A stretch of 44,365 nucleotides of DNA from an uncultured Clostridia bacterium (GCA_934272745.1 CAKQSI010000017.1:1-44365), one strand, 5' to 3'; shown: positions 25,288-34,503, counted from the stretch's first letter. Program-made: numbers and translations. Notes: generated by a model from the letters alone, not told the origin.

Positions 25288-26328
25288 TTAAAAGCATTTC
25301 CCCTTACGTTCCTTTCTGCAATCCTTGACCTTTTGATTGTCGCACCGGTAGCAGACTTCGTTTACGAGGGGCTGGCGATCAAAAAACGCGACGACGTTTT
25401 CGGTGGTGGTTTTCGCAATTTCCAAAAGCGCCTCCTCGGTCAGAAAAGCCTGATGCGACGTGACGATGACGTTGGGCATGGAAAGCAGGCGCGACAGCAC
25501 GTCGTCTTGCAGAATGTGTCCGGAAACGTCTTCAAAAAACAGGTCGGATTCCTCTTCGTAAACGTCCAACAGGGCGGCGCCCACCTGCTTTTCCTTGATG
25601 GCAGAGATGAGCGCTTCCGCATCGACGAGCGCCCCGCGCGAGGTGTTGACGACGATCACACCCTTTTTCATTTTGGAAAAAGAATCCTTGCCGATCAGGT
25701 GGTACGTTTCCTCGGTCAGGGGGCAATGCAGGGAAATTACGTCGCTTTCTTTGAAAAGTTCGTCCAGCGAAACGCGGGTGGCGCCCGCCACTTCTTCTAC
25801 AAACGCGTCGTAAAACAGCACGCGCATGCCAAAGCCCCGGCAAATTTCGATGAACGCTCTGCCGATTTTGCCCGCGCCGATCACGCCCACCGTTTTGCCT
25901 TTCAGGTTGAACCCGACAAGTCCGTTCAGGCTGAAATTATATTCCCGCGTGCGGTTATACGCCTTGTGAATGCGGCGTACCGAAGTCAAGAGAAGCGCCA
26001 TGGCGTGTTCCGCAACCGCGGCGGGGGAATACGCCGGCACGCGCAGAACGTGAATTTTGCCGTAAGCGTATTTCAAATCCACGTTATTGAATCCCGCGCA
26101 GCGCAGCGCCACCAGCCGAATACCGAGGGCGTAAAGTTTTTCTAAAACTTCCTGCCCTAAATCGTCGTTGACGAAAGCGCATACGCCGTCGAACCCCGCG
26201 GCAAGCGAAGCGGTGTCCGGCGACAATCTGGTATCGAAAAAGCGATATTCCACGCCGTGCGCTTTCCCCTCTTCCATAAAGGCGGGGACGGTGTAAGGCT
26301 TGGAATCGAATACTGCGATTTTAATCAT
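25288..26328 (-). CDS. ldhA: D-lactate dehydrogenase (D-2-hydroxyacid dehydrogenase)
   Basis: A 346-residue NAD-dependent enzyme reducing pyruvate to D-lactate in fermentation. The NAD-binding GVIGAGKIGRAFIEI is at about residues 150-164. The catalytic Arg is within NTSRGALVD (about 233), the Glu within DVYEEESDLFFED (about 262), and the acid/base His within SHQAFLTEEAL (about 295). VALRCAGFNNVDL near residue 73 is the typical substrate-loop sequence of the LdhA/VanH branch. A short basic tail with two Cys ends the protein. The start ATG has GGAGAG upstream. The stop codon nearly touches the MITE-like element. Confidence 0.94.
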   Translation of the reverse strand: MIKIAVFDSKPYTVPAFMEEGKAHGVEYRFFDTRLSPDTASLAAGFDGVCAFVNDDLGQEVLEKLYALGIRLVALRCAGFNNVDLKYAYGKIHVLRVPAYSPAAVAEHAMALLLTSVRRIHKAYNRTREYNFSLNGLVGFNLKGKTVGVIGAGKIGRAFIEICRGFGMRVLFYDAFVEEVAGATRVSLDELFKESDVISLHCPLTEETYHLIGKDSFSKMKKGVIVVNTSRGALVDAEALISAIKEKQVGAALLDVYEEESDLFFEDVSGHILQDDVLSRLLSMPNVIVTSHQAFLTEEALLEIAKTTTENVVAFFDRQPLVNEVCYRCDNQKVKDCRKERKGKCF

Positions 26329-26446
26329 ATTTTCTCTCCGGAACAGGACGCCGCGAACGCCGCGGTGCCGTTTTTTAACATGTAATATGGAGAATTTTTG
26401 TTATTTGCGTCTGTTAAATAAAGAGGTAAAGTTTGCGTGTAAAGGG

Positions 26447-26494
26447 ATAAAAAACCGCCGCCGATAAACAGTAGCACCGCCGCCAAAGCGGCGC
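26447..26494 (-). terminator. Probable terminator after the EEP-family gene
   Basis: On the minus strand GGCGCCGC and GGCGGCGG motifs form hairpins followed by six T residues at 26454-26449. The pairing is ambiguous because several GCGGCGG copies compete. Confidence 0.55.
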
Positions 26495-26510
26495 CTTCCC
26501 CCAAGCAAAA

Positions 26511-27584
26511 TCAATCGGCGCTTAAAGAAAAGGTCAGTTTTACCGGGTTGTGATCGGAGTACAAAAATCCTTCGTCCAGCACCTTGCAGGAAACCACGTC
26601 CACGTTGTCCGAAACGATAAATCCGTCCACGGTCAAAACGAAAGTTTCTCCCTTTTTATAACCCGTATCGCAGTTTCTGCACGAGGGGACGTCTTCCCCT
26701 TCGCCCGTAGGAGCTAAGAGGGAAAAACCCTGCGGCAGGGCGGAATCGTCAAACGGGGCGCACCAGGTGACCCCTTCCGGCACCGGAATGCCGAAGACGT
26801 CCGCCGAATTTTTCAAAAGATCCTGATTGAAATCTCCCGCGGCGATGACGTAGTTTCCCGCGGCGCGTTCCTTTTCCATTTCTTCATATAAAACGGTGAG
26901 TTGCCGGCGGTTGATGCTGCCGTCTTTGGAATACGCCGAAAGGTGCAGGTTGAAAAGCACCAGCTCCTTTTCCCCTACGGGGATGCGGGAAGTCATATAG
27001 CAGCGGTCGAGATCGAAAAACTTGGTAAAGCCGGAATCGACGGGGACGCTTTTCCTTTCGGCGCTCGTCATACGGTAGCGCGAAAGGGTCAGTATGCCGC
27101 TTTTGCTTTTGCCATGCGGGCGGGTCAGCGGATAAAACAGATAAGCGGAATGAAAGTTGACCGCATAGGCGTTTGCGTAAGAGGGAAAGGTGGAAAGATG
27201 ATACTCCCTCTCGTTGACCTTAAAGCTGCGGTCGGCTTTTTCGTCCACTTCCTGCAAAAACAGAAAGTCCGGATCCTCCCGCGAGAAAATTTCGCGCATG
27301 CCGCCGAGGTTTTTATATACTTCTTCTTTGGAAAACGCGCGGGAATGCGTGCCGCCGTCCATAAAAAAGTCGAACGATTCGCTGTACGCGGCAAAGCCGG
27401 TGTTCATGGAAAGCAGGGTGTATTCCCGTCCCGTTTCGGCGTTTTCCGTGCCGGAAGCGTTGTTTACCGCCAGCGTTTCGTCCCCTAACCGGTCGTATTC
27501 GATAAACACGTAGGAAACGTAACCGATAACGACGACAAAAAGCGCCAGTACGACGGAAAGCAGGGAAATCCAGAATTTTTTCAT
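26511..27584 (-). CDS. Membrane-anchored endonuclease/exonuclease/phosphatase-fold protein
   Basis: A 357-residue protein with an N-terminal membrane anchor (residues about 5-25) and an extracytoplasmic EEP domain. Active-site pieces in order are LLSMNTG (Asn), DFLFLQEVDE (metal-binding Glu), LFNLHLSAYS, IAAGDFNQD (Asp/Asn pair) and YSDHNPVKL (catalytic Asp-His). These are all the conserved residues of the DNase I/sphingomyelinase superfamily, so the enzyme should be active as an extracellular phosphodiesterase; nucleic acids or phospholipid head groups are both possible. The start is the ATG after GGAGAAAGG; an earlier ATG lacks a ribosome binding site. Confidence 0.88.
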   Translation of the reverse strand: MKKFWISLLSVVLALFVVVIGYVSYVFIEYDRLGDETLAVNNASGTENAETGREYTLLSMNTGFAAYSESFDFFMDGGTHSRAFSKEEVYKNLGGMREIFSREDPDFLFLQEVDEKADRSFKVNEREYHLSTFPSYANAYAVNFHSAYLFYPLTRPHGKSKSGILTLSRYRMTSAERKSVPVDSGFTKFFDLDRCYMTSRIPVGEKELVLFNLHLSAYSKDGSINRRQLTVLYEEMEKERAAGNYVIAAGDFNQDLLKNSADVFGIPVPEGVTWCAPFDDSALPQGFSLLAPTGEGEDVPSCRNCDTGYKKGETFVLTVDGFIVSDNVDVVSCKVLDEGFLYSDHNPVKLTFSLSAD

Positions 27585-27731
27585 GACCTTTCTCCTATCA
27601 TTCCCCAAAAGGGGAAAAGTTATTCTGTTGCATTGATGGGATTAGTTAAACTGTAAAGAAGCGGCGCGCCCCCGCCTGCCGCCTTTTTAATTGAGATCGG
27701 ATGCGGCGCAGAAAGATTTCTCTCTCCGCCC

Positions 27732-28838
27732 TCAGTCAAGATCGGCAAACGCGGCGCTGCCGTTACTTACGAAAAACTGCCGGCGGGGGAGCCCCGCAAA
27801 AACCTCGTCTTCCGCATGGGTTGCGGTTAAAAACACCTGTACGCCCTGCAGCATGGAAACCAGCCGTTTCTGCCGCCCGCGGTCGAGTTCCGACAATACG
27901 TCGTCCAGAATAAACAACGGGTATTCGCCGGAAGCATCCTTCATAATTTCCAGTTCCGCAAGTTTGACCGACAGGGCGCTGGTGCGCTTTTGCCCCTGCG
28001 AACAGTAGGTTTTGACGTCGTTGCCGTTGATCTCGATTTTTAAGTCGTCGCGGTGCGGACCGGAAGTGGTAAAGCCCGCGCGGCGGTCGCGTTCGTAATT
28101 TTCGCGTAAGGTAGCGTAAATTTCCGCGGCGATTTCCTCTTTCGTGCCGGAGGAAAAGCGCGTTTCGGCGGAAATTTCCAGATTTTCTTCCCCGTCCGTC
28201 AGAATCGAATGCGCTTCTTTCGCCTTAGGGGCAAGTTTTTCGATAAAATCTTTGCGGCAGACCGCAAGATAACTGCCCGCGTCCGCCAGTTGCGCGTCCC
28301 ACACCGAAAGGGTTTCTTTTACCACTTCTTCGTCTGGGTCTTTCAGAAGCCTTCCCCGTTGCTCTAAAATTTTATTGTAGCGGAGAAGTTCGTAAAAATA
28401 AGGGCGGCGCAGCTGCGAAATGGCGACGTCCAGAAACCTCCTGCGGTCGGCAGGGGCTTCTTTTATCATCTTGAGTTCGTCCGGGTTGAAAAACACGGCG
28501 TTGACGTTCCCAAGGAGATCGCCCGCTTTTTTGACCGGCGTGCCGTTGATTTCGATCTGTTTCCTTTTGCCCGAAAACAGGCGGATGTCCACCGTAACGC
28601 CGCCGAACGCCGTTTCCGCCTTGCCGACGATTTCCGCCTCGTCCTTGGTAAACGCGATAATCTGTTTTTCCCGCCCCGCGAACGGCGAAAACCCCGTGCA
28701 GAGGAAAAACACCGCCTCCGCAAGATTGGTCTTTCCCTGCGCGTTTTTGCCGGTAACGAGGTTCAGCCCGGGCGAAAATTCCACTTTTTGCCCTTCCCAG
28801 TTGCGGAAGGAACGAAGCGAGATCTCTTTCAAAAACAT
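27732..28838 (-). CDS. recF: DNA replication and repair protein RecF
   Basis: A 368-residue SMC-like ATPase that helps load RecA at gaps. LKEISLRSFRNW at the start and LVTGKNAQGKTNLAEAVFF (Walker A, about residues 28-46) are diagnostic. KTYCSQGQKRTSALSVKLAEL (about 280-300) is the ABC-type signature, and YPLFILDDVLSELDRGRQ the Walker B region. GGGGAG precedes the ATG. The gene is divergent from dnaA, with a 127-bp shared regulatory region holding a DnaA box and a promoter for each side. In most Firmicutes recF follows dnaA-dnaN on the same strand; dnaN is absent here. Confidence 0.96.
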   Translation of the reverse strand: MFLKEISLRSFRNWEGQKVEFSPGLNLVTGKNAQGKTNLAEAVFFLCTGFSPFAGREKQIIAFTKDEAEIVGKAETAFGGVTVDIRLFSGKRKQIEINGTPVKKAGDLLGNVNAVFFNPDELKMIKEAPADRRRFLDVAISQLRRPYFYELLRYNKILEQRGRLLKDPDEEVVKETLSVWDAQLADAGSYLAVCRKDFIEKLAPKAKEAHSILTDGEENLEISAETRFSSGTKEEIAAEIYATLRENYERDRRAGFTTSGPHRDDLKIEINGNDVKTYCSQGQKRTSALSVKLAELEIMKDASGEYPLFILDDVLSELDRGRQKRLVSMLQGVQVFLTATHAEDEVFAGLPRRQFFVSNGSAAFADLD

Positions 28839-28864
28839 TTTTTGCTTTTCTCCCCGAAAAAGAT

Positions 28865-28873
28865 TGTGGATAA
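28865..28873. promoter_or_regulatory. DnaA box
   Basis: TGTGGATAA, a perfect complement of the consensus TTATCCACA, between recF and dnaA. It is the only perfect box I found in the window; it fits autoregulation of dnaA better than a complete oriC, which normally needs a cluster. Confidence 0.75.
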
Positions 28874-28897
28874 CTTTTCTTTTTCCGAAAAATATGC

Positions 28898-28903
28898 TAT
28901 ACT
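28898..28903 (+). promoter_or_regulatory. Likely -10 element of dnaA
   Basis: TATACT lies 62 bp before the dnaA ATG. At 17-bp spacing only a poor TTTTCT stands in the -35 position; the DnaA box directly precedes it and could influence transcription. Confidence 0.45.
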
Positions 28904-28919
28904 TTCAGTTACAGAGATT

Positions 28920-28948
28920 ATTATACCAAACTTTCGGAAAGATTGCAA
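28920..28948 (-). promoter_or_regulatory. Promoter of recF
   Basis: TTGCAA, a 17-bp spacer and TATAAT on the minus strand, inside the dnaA leader. The spacer contains the palindrome CTTTCCGAAAG. Transcripts from this promoter and from dnaA overlap by a short stretch in opposite directions. Confidence 0.8.
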
Positions 28949-28965
28949 AAGATTGAGGTAACAAA

Positions 28966-30294
28966 ATGGAACAGTACGAACTCATTTGGGAAAAAACCAA
29001 AAAGAATCTGGAATCCACCATTTCCGCCGTATCGCACCAGACCTGGATTCAGACGCTGAAAGCGGTGGATATCCGCGGCAACAAATTGGTTCTGCACGCG
29101 GACAGCACGCTGGTCGCCACCCGCATTGCCGAACGCTACCTGCCGGAGATCCGGGAAGCGCTTTTCAAGGTCACTCCCGTCCTGACCGACATCGAACTGA
29201 CGGTGGGCGACAGCGACGACGACGTGCTGAAGGATTCCCCCGCGCCCGAAAATCAGGCGGCAAAGTCCATGGAACTCAATCCCAAGTACACGTTTGACAG
29301 CTTCGTCGTGGGCAGTTCCAACAAATTCGTGCATGCGGCGGCGCTCGCCGTGGCGGAAAATCCGGGCGAGGCGTACAACCCGCTGTTTATTTACGGCGGA
29401 ACCGGGCTCGGAAAAACGCACATCATGCACGCCATCGGCAACTATATCAAAAAGAATCACCCGAATCTTCGCATCATCTACGTCACGGGCGAATTTTTCA
29501 CCAACGAACTGATCGACAGCATCAAAGCGGGCAGAAAAAGCGGCGGGGATTTCCGCAGCAAATACCGCAACGTGGACGTCTTTATCATCGACGATATTCA
29601 GTTCATCGCAAACAAACAGTCCACGCAGGAAGAATTTTTCCATACCTTTAACGAATTACACAGCCAGAACAAGCAGATCATCATTTCTTCCGACCGGCAC
29701 CCGTCGGAAATCGCTCTTCTGGAAGACCGTCTGCGCACCCGCTTCGAAGGGGGACTGATCGCGGACGTGCAGCCGCCCGATATCGAAACCAAAATCGCCA
29801 TTCTGCAAAAGAAAGCGGCGGAAGAAAAACAGATCATCGACAACGACGTGTTGGAACTCATCGCCGGCGATTCGGTCAACGACGTCAGAACGCTCGAGGG
29901 CAGACTGAAAAACGTCATTTTCCTTGCCAAGCTGGAGGAAAAGCCCATCACGCCCGAGTTTGCGAAAGAAGCGCTGCGCTTTTCTCGCGAAACCACGCGG
30001 GAAGTGATGACGACCGACACCATCGTGGACTGCGTGTGCGATTATTACCGCGTGGATAAAGACGATCTGCTCGGCAAAAAGCGCAATAAGGAACTGGTCG
30101 ATCCCCGACAGGTCTGTATTTACCTCATTACCGAACTGATGAACCTGCCTTTGGTCGCCATCGGTCAGGCGATGGGCGGAAGAGATCACACGACGGTCAT
30201 TCACGCCCGCGACAAGATTGCGGAACAGATCAAAACCAGCGACCGCTTAGCAACGCAGGTCAACGACCTCAGAAATCTTATCTTAAAAAAGTGA
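28966..30294 (+). CDS. dnaA: Chromosomal replication initiator DnaA
   Basis: A 442-residue initiator. Domain I is at about residues 1-80. A short linker is followed by the AAA+ domain with Walker A GGTGLGKTHIMHAIG (about 143-157) and Walker B VFIIDDIQFI (about 204-213), plus the arginine-containing EDRLRTRFEGG box. The C-terminal DNA-binding domain ends with the DnaA signature AMGGRDHTTVIHARDKI. All key residues are intact. A GAGGTAAC ribosome binding site precedes the ATG. mnmG begins 10 bp after the stop, so the two are co-transcribed; dnaN, the usual partner, is missing from this locus. Confidence 0.98.
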   Translation: MEQYELIWEKTKKNLESTISAVSHQTWIQTLKAVDIRGNKLVLHADSTLVATRIAERYLPEIREALFKVTPVLTDIELTVGDSDDDVLKDSPAPENQAAKSMELNPKYTFDSFVVGSSNKFVHAAALAVAENPGEAYNPLFIYGGTGLGKTHIMHAIGNYIKKNHPNLRIIYVTGEFFTNELIDSIKAGRKSGGDFRSKYRNVDVFIIDDIQFIANKQSTQEEFFHTFNELHSQNKQIIISSDRHPSEIALLEDRLRTRFEGGLIADVQPPDIETKIAILQKKAAEEKQIIDNDVLELIAGDSVNDVRTLEGRLKNVIFLAKLEEKPITPEFAKEALRFSRETTREVMTTDTIVDCVCDYYRVDKDDLLGKKRNKELVDPRQVCIYLITELMNLPLVAIGQAMGGRDHTTVIHARDKIAEQIKTSDRLATQVNDLRNLILKK

Positions 30295-30304
30295 CCTATC
30301 ATTT

Positions 30305-32164
30305 ATGACTACATTTTCGGAAGGAAATTACGACGCCGCCGTCATCGGCAGCGGACACGCGGGGGTAGAAGCCGCGCTTGCGCTGGCGCGCACGGGCTTT
30401 TCCACCGCCCTTTTAACGCTGAATCTGGACAGCATCGGCTTTATGCCCTGCAATCCGTCCATCGGCGGCACCGCAAAGGGAAACCTCGTGCGGGAACTGG
30501 ACGCGCTGGGCGGCGAAATGGGCGTGGCGGCGGACAAAGCGGCGCTGCAGATGCGTATGCTCAACCGCGGCAAGGGCGCGGCGGTACATTCCCTGCGCGG
30601 GCAGGAAGATAAAGATACCTATCACCGCGTGATGAAATCCACGCTGGAAAAAACGCCCGATCTTCGCATTCTGCAATGCGAAGCGGCGGAAATTTTAACC
30701 GACGAAAGCGGCGCCGTCTGCGGCGTAAAAAATACTTTCGGCGGCATTATCGCCTGCAAAAGGGTGGTGATCTGCACGGGCGTATACTTAAAAGCGCGCG
30801 TCATCACGGGCGAATTTCAAAAGGAATCGGGACCCAACGGCTACGCCGCCGCGACCGAACTTACTAAAAGTCTGGTTTCCCTCGGCTTTTCGGTGCGCCG
30901 GTTCAAAACGGGAACGCCCGCAAGGGTCGCCGCAAAGTCGGTGGATTTTTCCAAGCTGGAAATTCAGCCGGGCGAAACCGACGTTTACCCCTTTTCCTTT
31001 TTAACGCCGGGACTGCCCGAAAAGCAGGTGCCCTGCTATCTCACCTACACCAACGAAAAAACGCACGAGATCATCAAAAACAACCTGCACAGAAGCCCGC
31101 TGTATTCCGGCGTCATTCACGGCGTCGGTCCAAGGTATTGCCCGTCGATCGAAGACAAAGTGGTGCGTTTCGCGGATAAAAACCGCCACCAGTTGTTTCT
31201 GGAACCCGAAAATTCGGACGGCGGCGAAATTTACGTGCAGGGGATGAGTTCTTCCCTCCCGCACGACGTGCAGCAGGCGATGTATCACACCGTTGCGGGC
31301 TTAGAGCACTGCGAAATTATGCGTTACGCGTACGCGATCGAGTACGACTGTATCGATCCGCTGCAACTAAAGCCGTCGCTGGAAAGTAAAATCGTCCCCG
31401 GCTTGTACTTTGCCGGGCAGATCAACGGCACCAGCGGCTATGAAGAAGCGGCTGCGCAAGGGCTGATGGCAGGATTGAACGCCAGCCTTTCCCTGCGCGG
31501 AAAACCGCCCGTGGTGCTGCGCCGCGATCAGGCGTATATCGGCGTTCTGATCGACGACCTCGTGACCAAAGGAACCAACGAGCCTTACCGCATGATGACT
31601 TCCCGCGCGGAGTACCGACTGGTGCTTCGGCAGGACAATGCCGACATGCGCCTGACTCCCATCGGGAGGGAGGCGGGGCTGGTTTCCGACGAACGGTACG
31701 CGAAGTTCGAGCAACGTAAGGCGCTTTTAAAGGACGCCGTGGCGGTTTTGAACGTCATTCACTCCCCTGCGGAAGCGGAACCATTTTTGAAAAAGTACGG
31801 CTTCGACAAGCCGCATTCGGGCGTTTCGTACGCGGATATGATCCGTCGCGGAATTCCGCTTGCCGATATTAAAAAAGAGTTCGGCGTTTTAACCGATCTG
31901 CCGCAGGATCTGTCCGACACGGCGGAAACCGACGTGAAGTACGAGGGCTATCTGGAAAAGAGCCTGAAACTCATCGAAAAAAGCAAGCGAATGGAAAACA
32001 TGCGCCTGCCGGAAGATATCGATTATTCCAAAATCGACGGGCTGCGGCTGGAAGCGCGCCAGAAACTTGCCGCCGTCAAACCCGAAAACCTGGGTCAGGC
32101 AAGCCGCATTTCCGGCGTTTCCCCCGCGGATATCACCGTGCTGATGGTCTTTTTGGGGAGATAG
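30305..32164 (+). CDS. mnmG: tRNA uridine-5-carboxymethylaminomethyl modification enzyme MnmG (GidA)
   Basis: A 619-residue FAD protein that with MnmE installs the cmnm5 group on wobble uridines of certain tRNAs. The FAD-binding AVIGSGHAGVEAALALARTG is at residues about 11-30. IGGTAKGNLVRELDALGGEMG (about 52-72), GPRYCPSIEDKVVRF (about 275-289) and PGLYFAGQINGTSGYEEAA (about 362-380) are hallmark family blocks; Cys in RYCPSIE is a conserved one. The C-terminal helical domain is complete. There is no good Shine-Dalgarno sequence in the 10-bp gap after dnaA, so translation may be coupled to dnaA. MnmE is not in the window. Confidence 0.97.
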   Translation: MTTFSEGNYDAAVIGSGHAGVEAALALARTGFSTALLTLNLDSIGFMPCNPSIGGTAKGNLVRELDALGGEMGVAADKAALQMRMLNRGKGAAVHSLRGQEDKDTYHRVMKSTLEKTPDLRILQCEAAEILTDESGAVCGVKNTFGGIIACKRVVICTGVYLKARVITGEFQKESGPNGYAAATELTKSLVSLGFSVRRFKTGTPARVAAKSVDFSKLEIQPGETDVYPFSFLTPGLPEKQVPCYLTYTNEKTHEIIKNNLHRSPLYSGVIHGVGPRYCPSIEDKVVRFADKNRHQLFLEPENSDGGEIYVQGMSSSLPHDVQQAMYHTVAGLEHCEIMRYAYAIEYDCIDPLQLKPSLESKIVPGLYFAGQINGTSGYEEAAAQGLMAGLNASLSLRGKPPVVLRRDQAYIGVLIDDLVTKGTNEPYRMMTSRAEYRLVLRQDNADMRLTPIGREAGLVSDERYAKFEQRKALLKDAVAVLNVIHSPAEAEPFLKKYGFDKPHSGVSYADMIRRGIPLADIKKEFGVLTDLPQDLSDTAETDVKYEGYLEKSLKLIEKSKRMENMRLPEDIDYSKIDGLRLEARQKLAAVKPENLGQASRISGVSPADITVLMVFLGR

Positions 32165-32184
32165 ACGTAAGCATTTTGAGGAGA

Positions 32185-32217
32185 TGAAAACCCGCGACAA
32201 TTCCCTTCGGGTTTTCA
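32185..32217 (+). terminator. Probable terminator after mnmG
   Basis: TGAAAACCCG pairs with CGGGTTTTCA; the T-rich 3' arm stands in for a T-run. Moderate support. Confidence 0.55.
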
Positions 32218-32336
32218 ATGCTTCAAACGGGAAAGCAACGTTTTTTATAAAGTGCGCCGGCGCAGGATTTTAAACTTAAAATCGCGCTTGCAATATATTG
32301 ATCGGGACTTCTATTCTTAAGGAGGAAAAGAGGAAA

Positions 32337-34262
32337 ATGAAAAGAAAGGCAACTTTGCTGCTGCTATGCGTTCTGCTTTTTTGCTGCGCCGCGTTCTTTA
32401 CCGCTTGCGGAAAGCATGCGCACAGGTTTACGAACTACGTTTCGAACAACGACGCAACCTGTACCGAAGACGGCACCAAAACCGCAAAGTGCAACGGCTG
32501 TGAAGAAACCAACACGATCACCGACCCCGGAACAGCCAAGGGGCACGACTTTTCTGCGGAATGGACGGTAGACAAAGAAGCGACTTGTACGGAAGCGGGG
32601 TCGAAATCCCGCCACTGCACGCGCTGCGGAGCCAAAACAGACGAAACGGAAATTCCGAGCATGGGTCACGACGACGTCAACGGCGTTTGTACCGTCTGCG
32701 GCGCCTTTATCCGGTACACGGCGACGTTTAAAGCGGACGGCGCAGTGGTCGGCACGGTAAAATTTACCGTAGAAGACGAAAACGTTACCGAACCTGCCGT
32801 TCCCGAAAAGACCGGCTATATCGGGGTGTGGGAAGACTACACCCTCGCCGCCGCAGATATCACCGTCAATGCCGTATATACGAAGTATTACGGTCTGACT
32901 TTTGATTATAACGGCGCCACCGGCGGCAACGGAACGATGAAAAAAATGATCTTCCGCAACGAAGCCGTCGGCGAACTGCCCACACCTACCAAGAAAGACG
33001 ATTATTACGACTATTGGTTTGCCGGCTGGAAAGTCGGTTCCGTTACGATAACGGAAAATACGATCTGGAACGAAGAGTCCGACGCCACTGCTACGGCGTG
33101 CTGGGAAAAGGCTTCCAAAGGCTTGCGCTACGACCTGAACGGCGACGGAAAGTCCTATACCGTTTTCAAAGGAAATTGTACCGATACGGAAGTTATCCTT
33201 CCTGCCGTTTATAACGTCCTCCCCGTGACTTCGATCGGTGCTTACGCGTTTCATCAATGCCTCAGTTTGACAAGCATAATCATTCCGGACAGCGTGACTT
33301 CGATCGGCGACGTTGCATTCGCCAGATGCGACAATTTAAAGAAAGTAAATTATCGCGGCACGATAGATCAATGGGCTGAAATTGATTTTTACGATTTGAG
33401 TTCTAATCCGACGTATTGGACGAATAACCTTTATATCAACGATAATTTGGTAACCGAGGCAAACTTAACTACTGTGACCAAAATATCCGATTATGCGTTC
33501 TTTGGCTGCTTTGATCTATTCAGTGTGACCATCGGCAGCAACGTGACTTCGATCGGCAAGGAGGCATTCTCGTGCTGTTACAGACTTGTAGAAGTCATCA
33601 ACAACAGCAGTTTAAATATTAAGAAAAAGAGTTCGGAGAACGGCTGCGTCGCAGAATTCGCATTAGACGTCAAGAACGGCGGAACAAGCGAAATCGTAAA
33701 CGAAAACGGCTATGTATTCTATAGATCCACCGACTTCAGAATAACTTTTTATCTGGTGGGATATTTAGGTACGGATACCGAATTAACGTTGCCGGACGAT
33801 TATCACGAAAATAGATATGAGATCAACAAGTATGCATTTTTTGTCCGCGACGATCTGACGAGCGTAACCGTTTCGAATGGCGTGTCCGTTATCGGCTCGG
33901 CGGCGTTCTCCCACTGCTCCGGCTTGACGAGCGTCACCTTCATCAGTGGCAGCGGTGCAACCGTTATCGACTCGGCGGCGTTTGTCAACTGCACCAGTTT
34001 GACAAACCTTTCCTTCGGCAACAGCGTGTGTTATATCGGTATTAGAGCATTCTCCGGCTGCACCGGTTTGACAGATATAACCATTCCGAGCGAAGTGACT
34101 TGGATCGGTTCTTTGGCGTTTTCCGACTGCACCAACTTGAAAAATATCAACTACCTCGGATTGAAGTGGAATTGGAAATCCCTAAAAAAGGATACGGATT
34201 GGAACAAAAACGTTCCGTCCGATTGCGTCGTGCATTGCACCGACGGCGATTTGTCGCTGTAA
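32337..34262 (+). CDS. Leucine-rich-repeat (BspA-type) surface lipoprotein
   Basis: A 641-residue exported protein. It starts with a lipoprotein signal peptide ending in FFTACGK, so Cys about 24 should be lipidated. Residues about 25-125 hold three Cys-rich modules of the type C..DG......C..C, with Gly-His spacers, which look like small metal-binding or disulfide repeats. Residues about 126-255 resemble two InlB B-type (beta-grasp) repeats, and from about 270 onward come BspA-type LRR_5 repeats (VTSIGAYAFHQCLSLTSIII, IGSAAFSHCSGLTSVTF and others), interrupted by degenerate ones. Such proteins mediate adhesion to host or particles. GGAGG lies 11 bases upstream of the chosen ATG. The LRR part is less GC-rich than the flanks. 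Confidence 0.88.
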   Translation: MKRKATLLLLCVLLFCCAAFFTACGKHAHRFTNYVSNNDATCTEDGTKTAKCNGCEETNTITDPGTAKGHDFSAEWTVDKEATCTEAGSKSRHCTRCGAKTDETEIPSMGHDDVNGVCTVCGAFIRYTATFKADGAVVGTVKFTVEDENVTEPAVPEKTGYIGVWEDYTLAAADITVNAVYTKYYGLTFDYNGATGGNGTMKKMIFRNEAVGELPTPTKKDDYYDYWFAGWKVGSVTITENTIWNEESDATATACWEKASKGLRYDLNGDGKSYTVFKGNCTDTEVILPAVYNVLPVTSIGAYAFHQCLSLTSIIIPDSVTSIGDVAFARCDNLKKVNYRGTIDQWAEIDFYDLSSNPTYWTNNLYINDNLVTEANLTTVTKISDYAFFGCFDLFSVTIGSNVTSIGKEAFSCCYRLVEVINNSSLNIKKKSSENGCVAEFALDVKNGGTSEIVNENGYVFYRSTDFRITFYLVGYLGTDTELTLPDDYHENRYEINKYAFFVRDDLTSVTVSNGVSVIGSAAFSHCSGLTSVTFISGSGATVIDSAAFVNCTSLTNLSFGNSVCYIGIRAFSGCTGLTDITIPSEVTWIGSLAFSDCTNLKNINYLGLKWNWKSLKKDTDWNKNVPSDCVVHCTDGDLSL

Positions 34263-34311
34263 AACCGTTTTATACGCAAAGGTTAGCGGGCAGCGATAGT
34301 CCCGCCGCCCG

Positions 34312-34503
34312 TGCGGAAAATGATAATCATAAACCGCCGTCGTGTCCGTAATCGTTTGTGCGGAAAAATAGTAACCATAAACCGCCGCCCCGTGCGGAAG
34401 CGGAAAACGATACGCATAAAGCCTCACAACATAGTCCGGTCGTTTGCGCGGGGAAACGATAACGGGAAAGACCGTAGTATTCCTCGCGGAAAAGGATAAT
34501 CAT
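34312..34503 (+). repeat. Degenerate repeats (CATAAACCGCCG family)
   Basis: CATAAACCGCCG preceded by TAAT or AACC occurs near 34328, 34375 and 34500, with a decayed copy near 34412. GTGCGGAAAA- or GCGGAAAA-type segments precede each. They appear to be partial duplications leading up to the hairpin at 34504. No gene is found in 34263-35022. Confidence 0.6.

Noticed and set aside
28839..28965. Complete oriC between recF and dnaA
   Set aside because: Only one perfect DnaA box is visible and the region is short; a cluster of boxes and an AT-rich unwinding element were not seen, so only a DnaA box is claimed.
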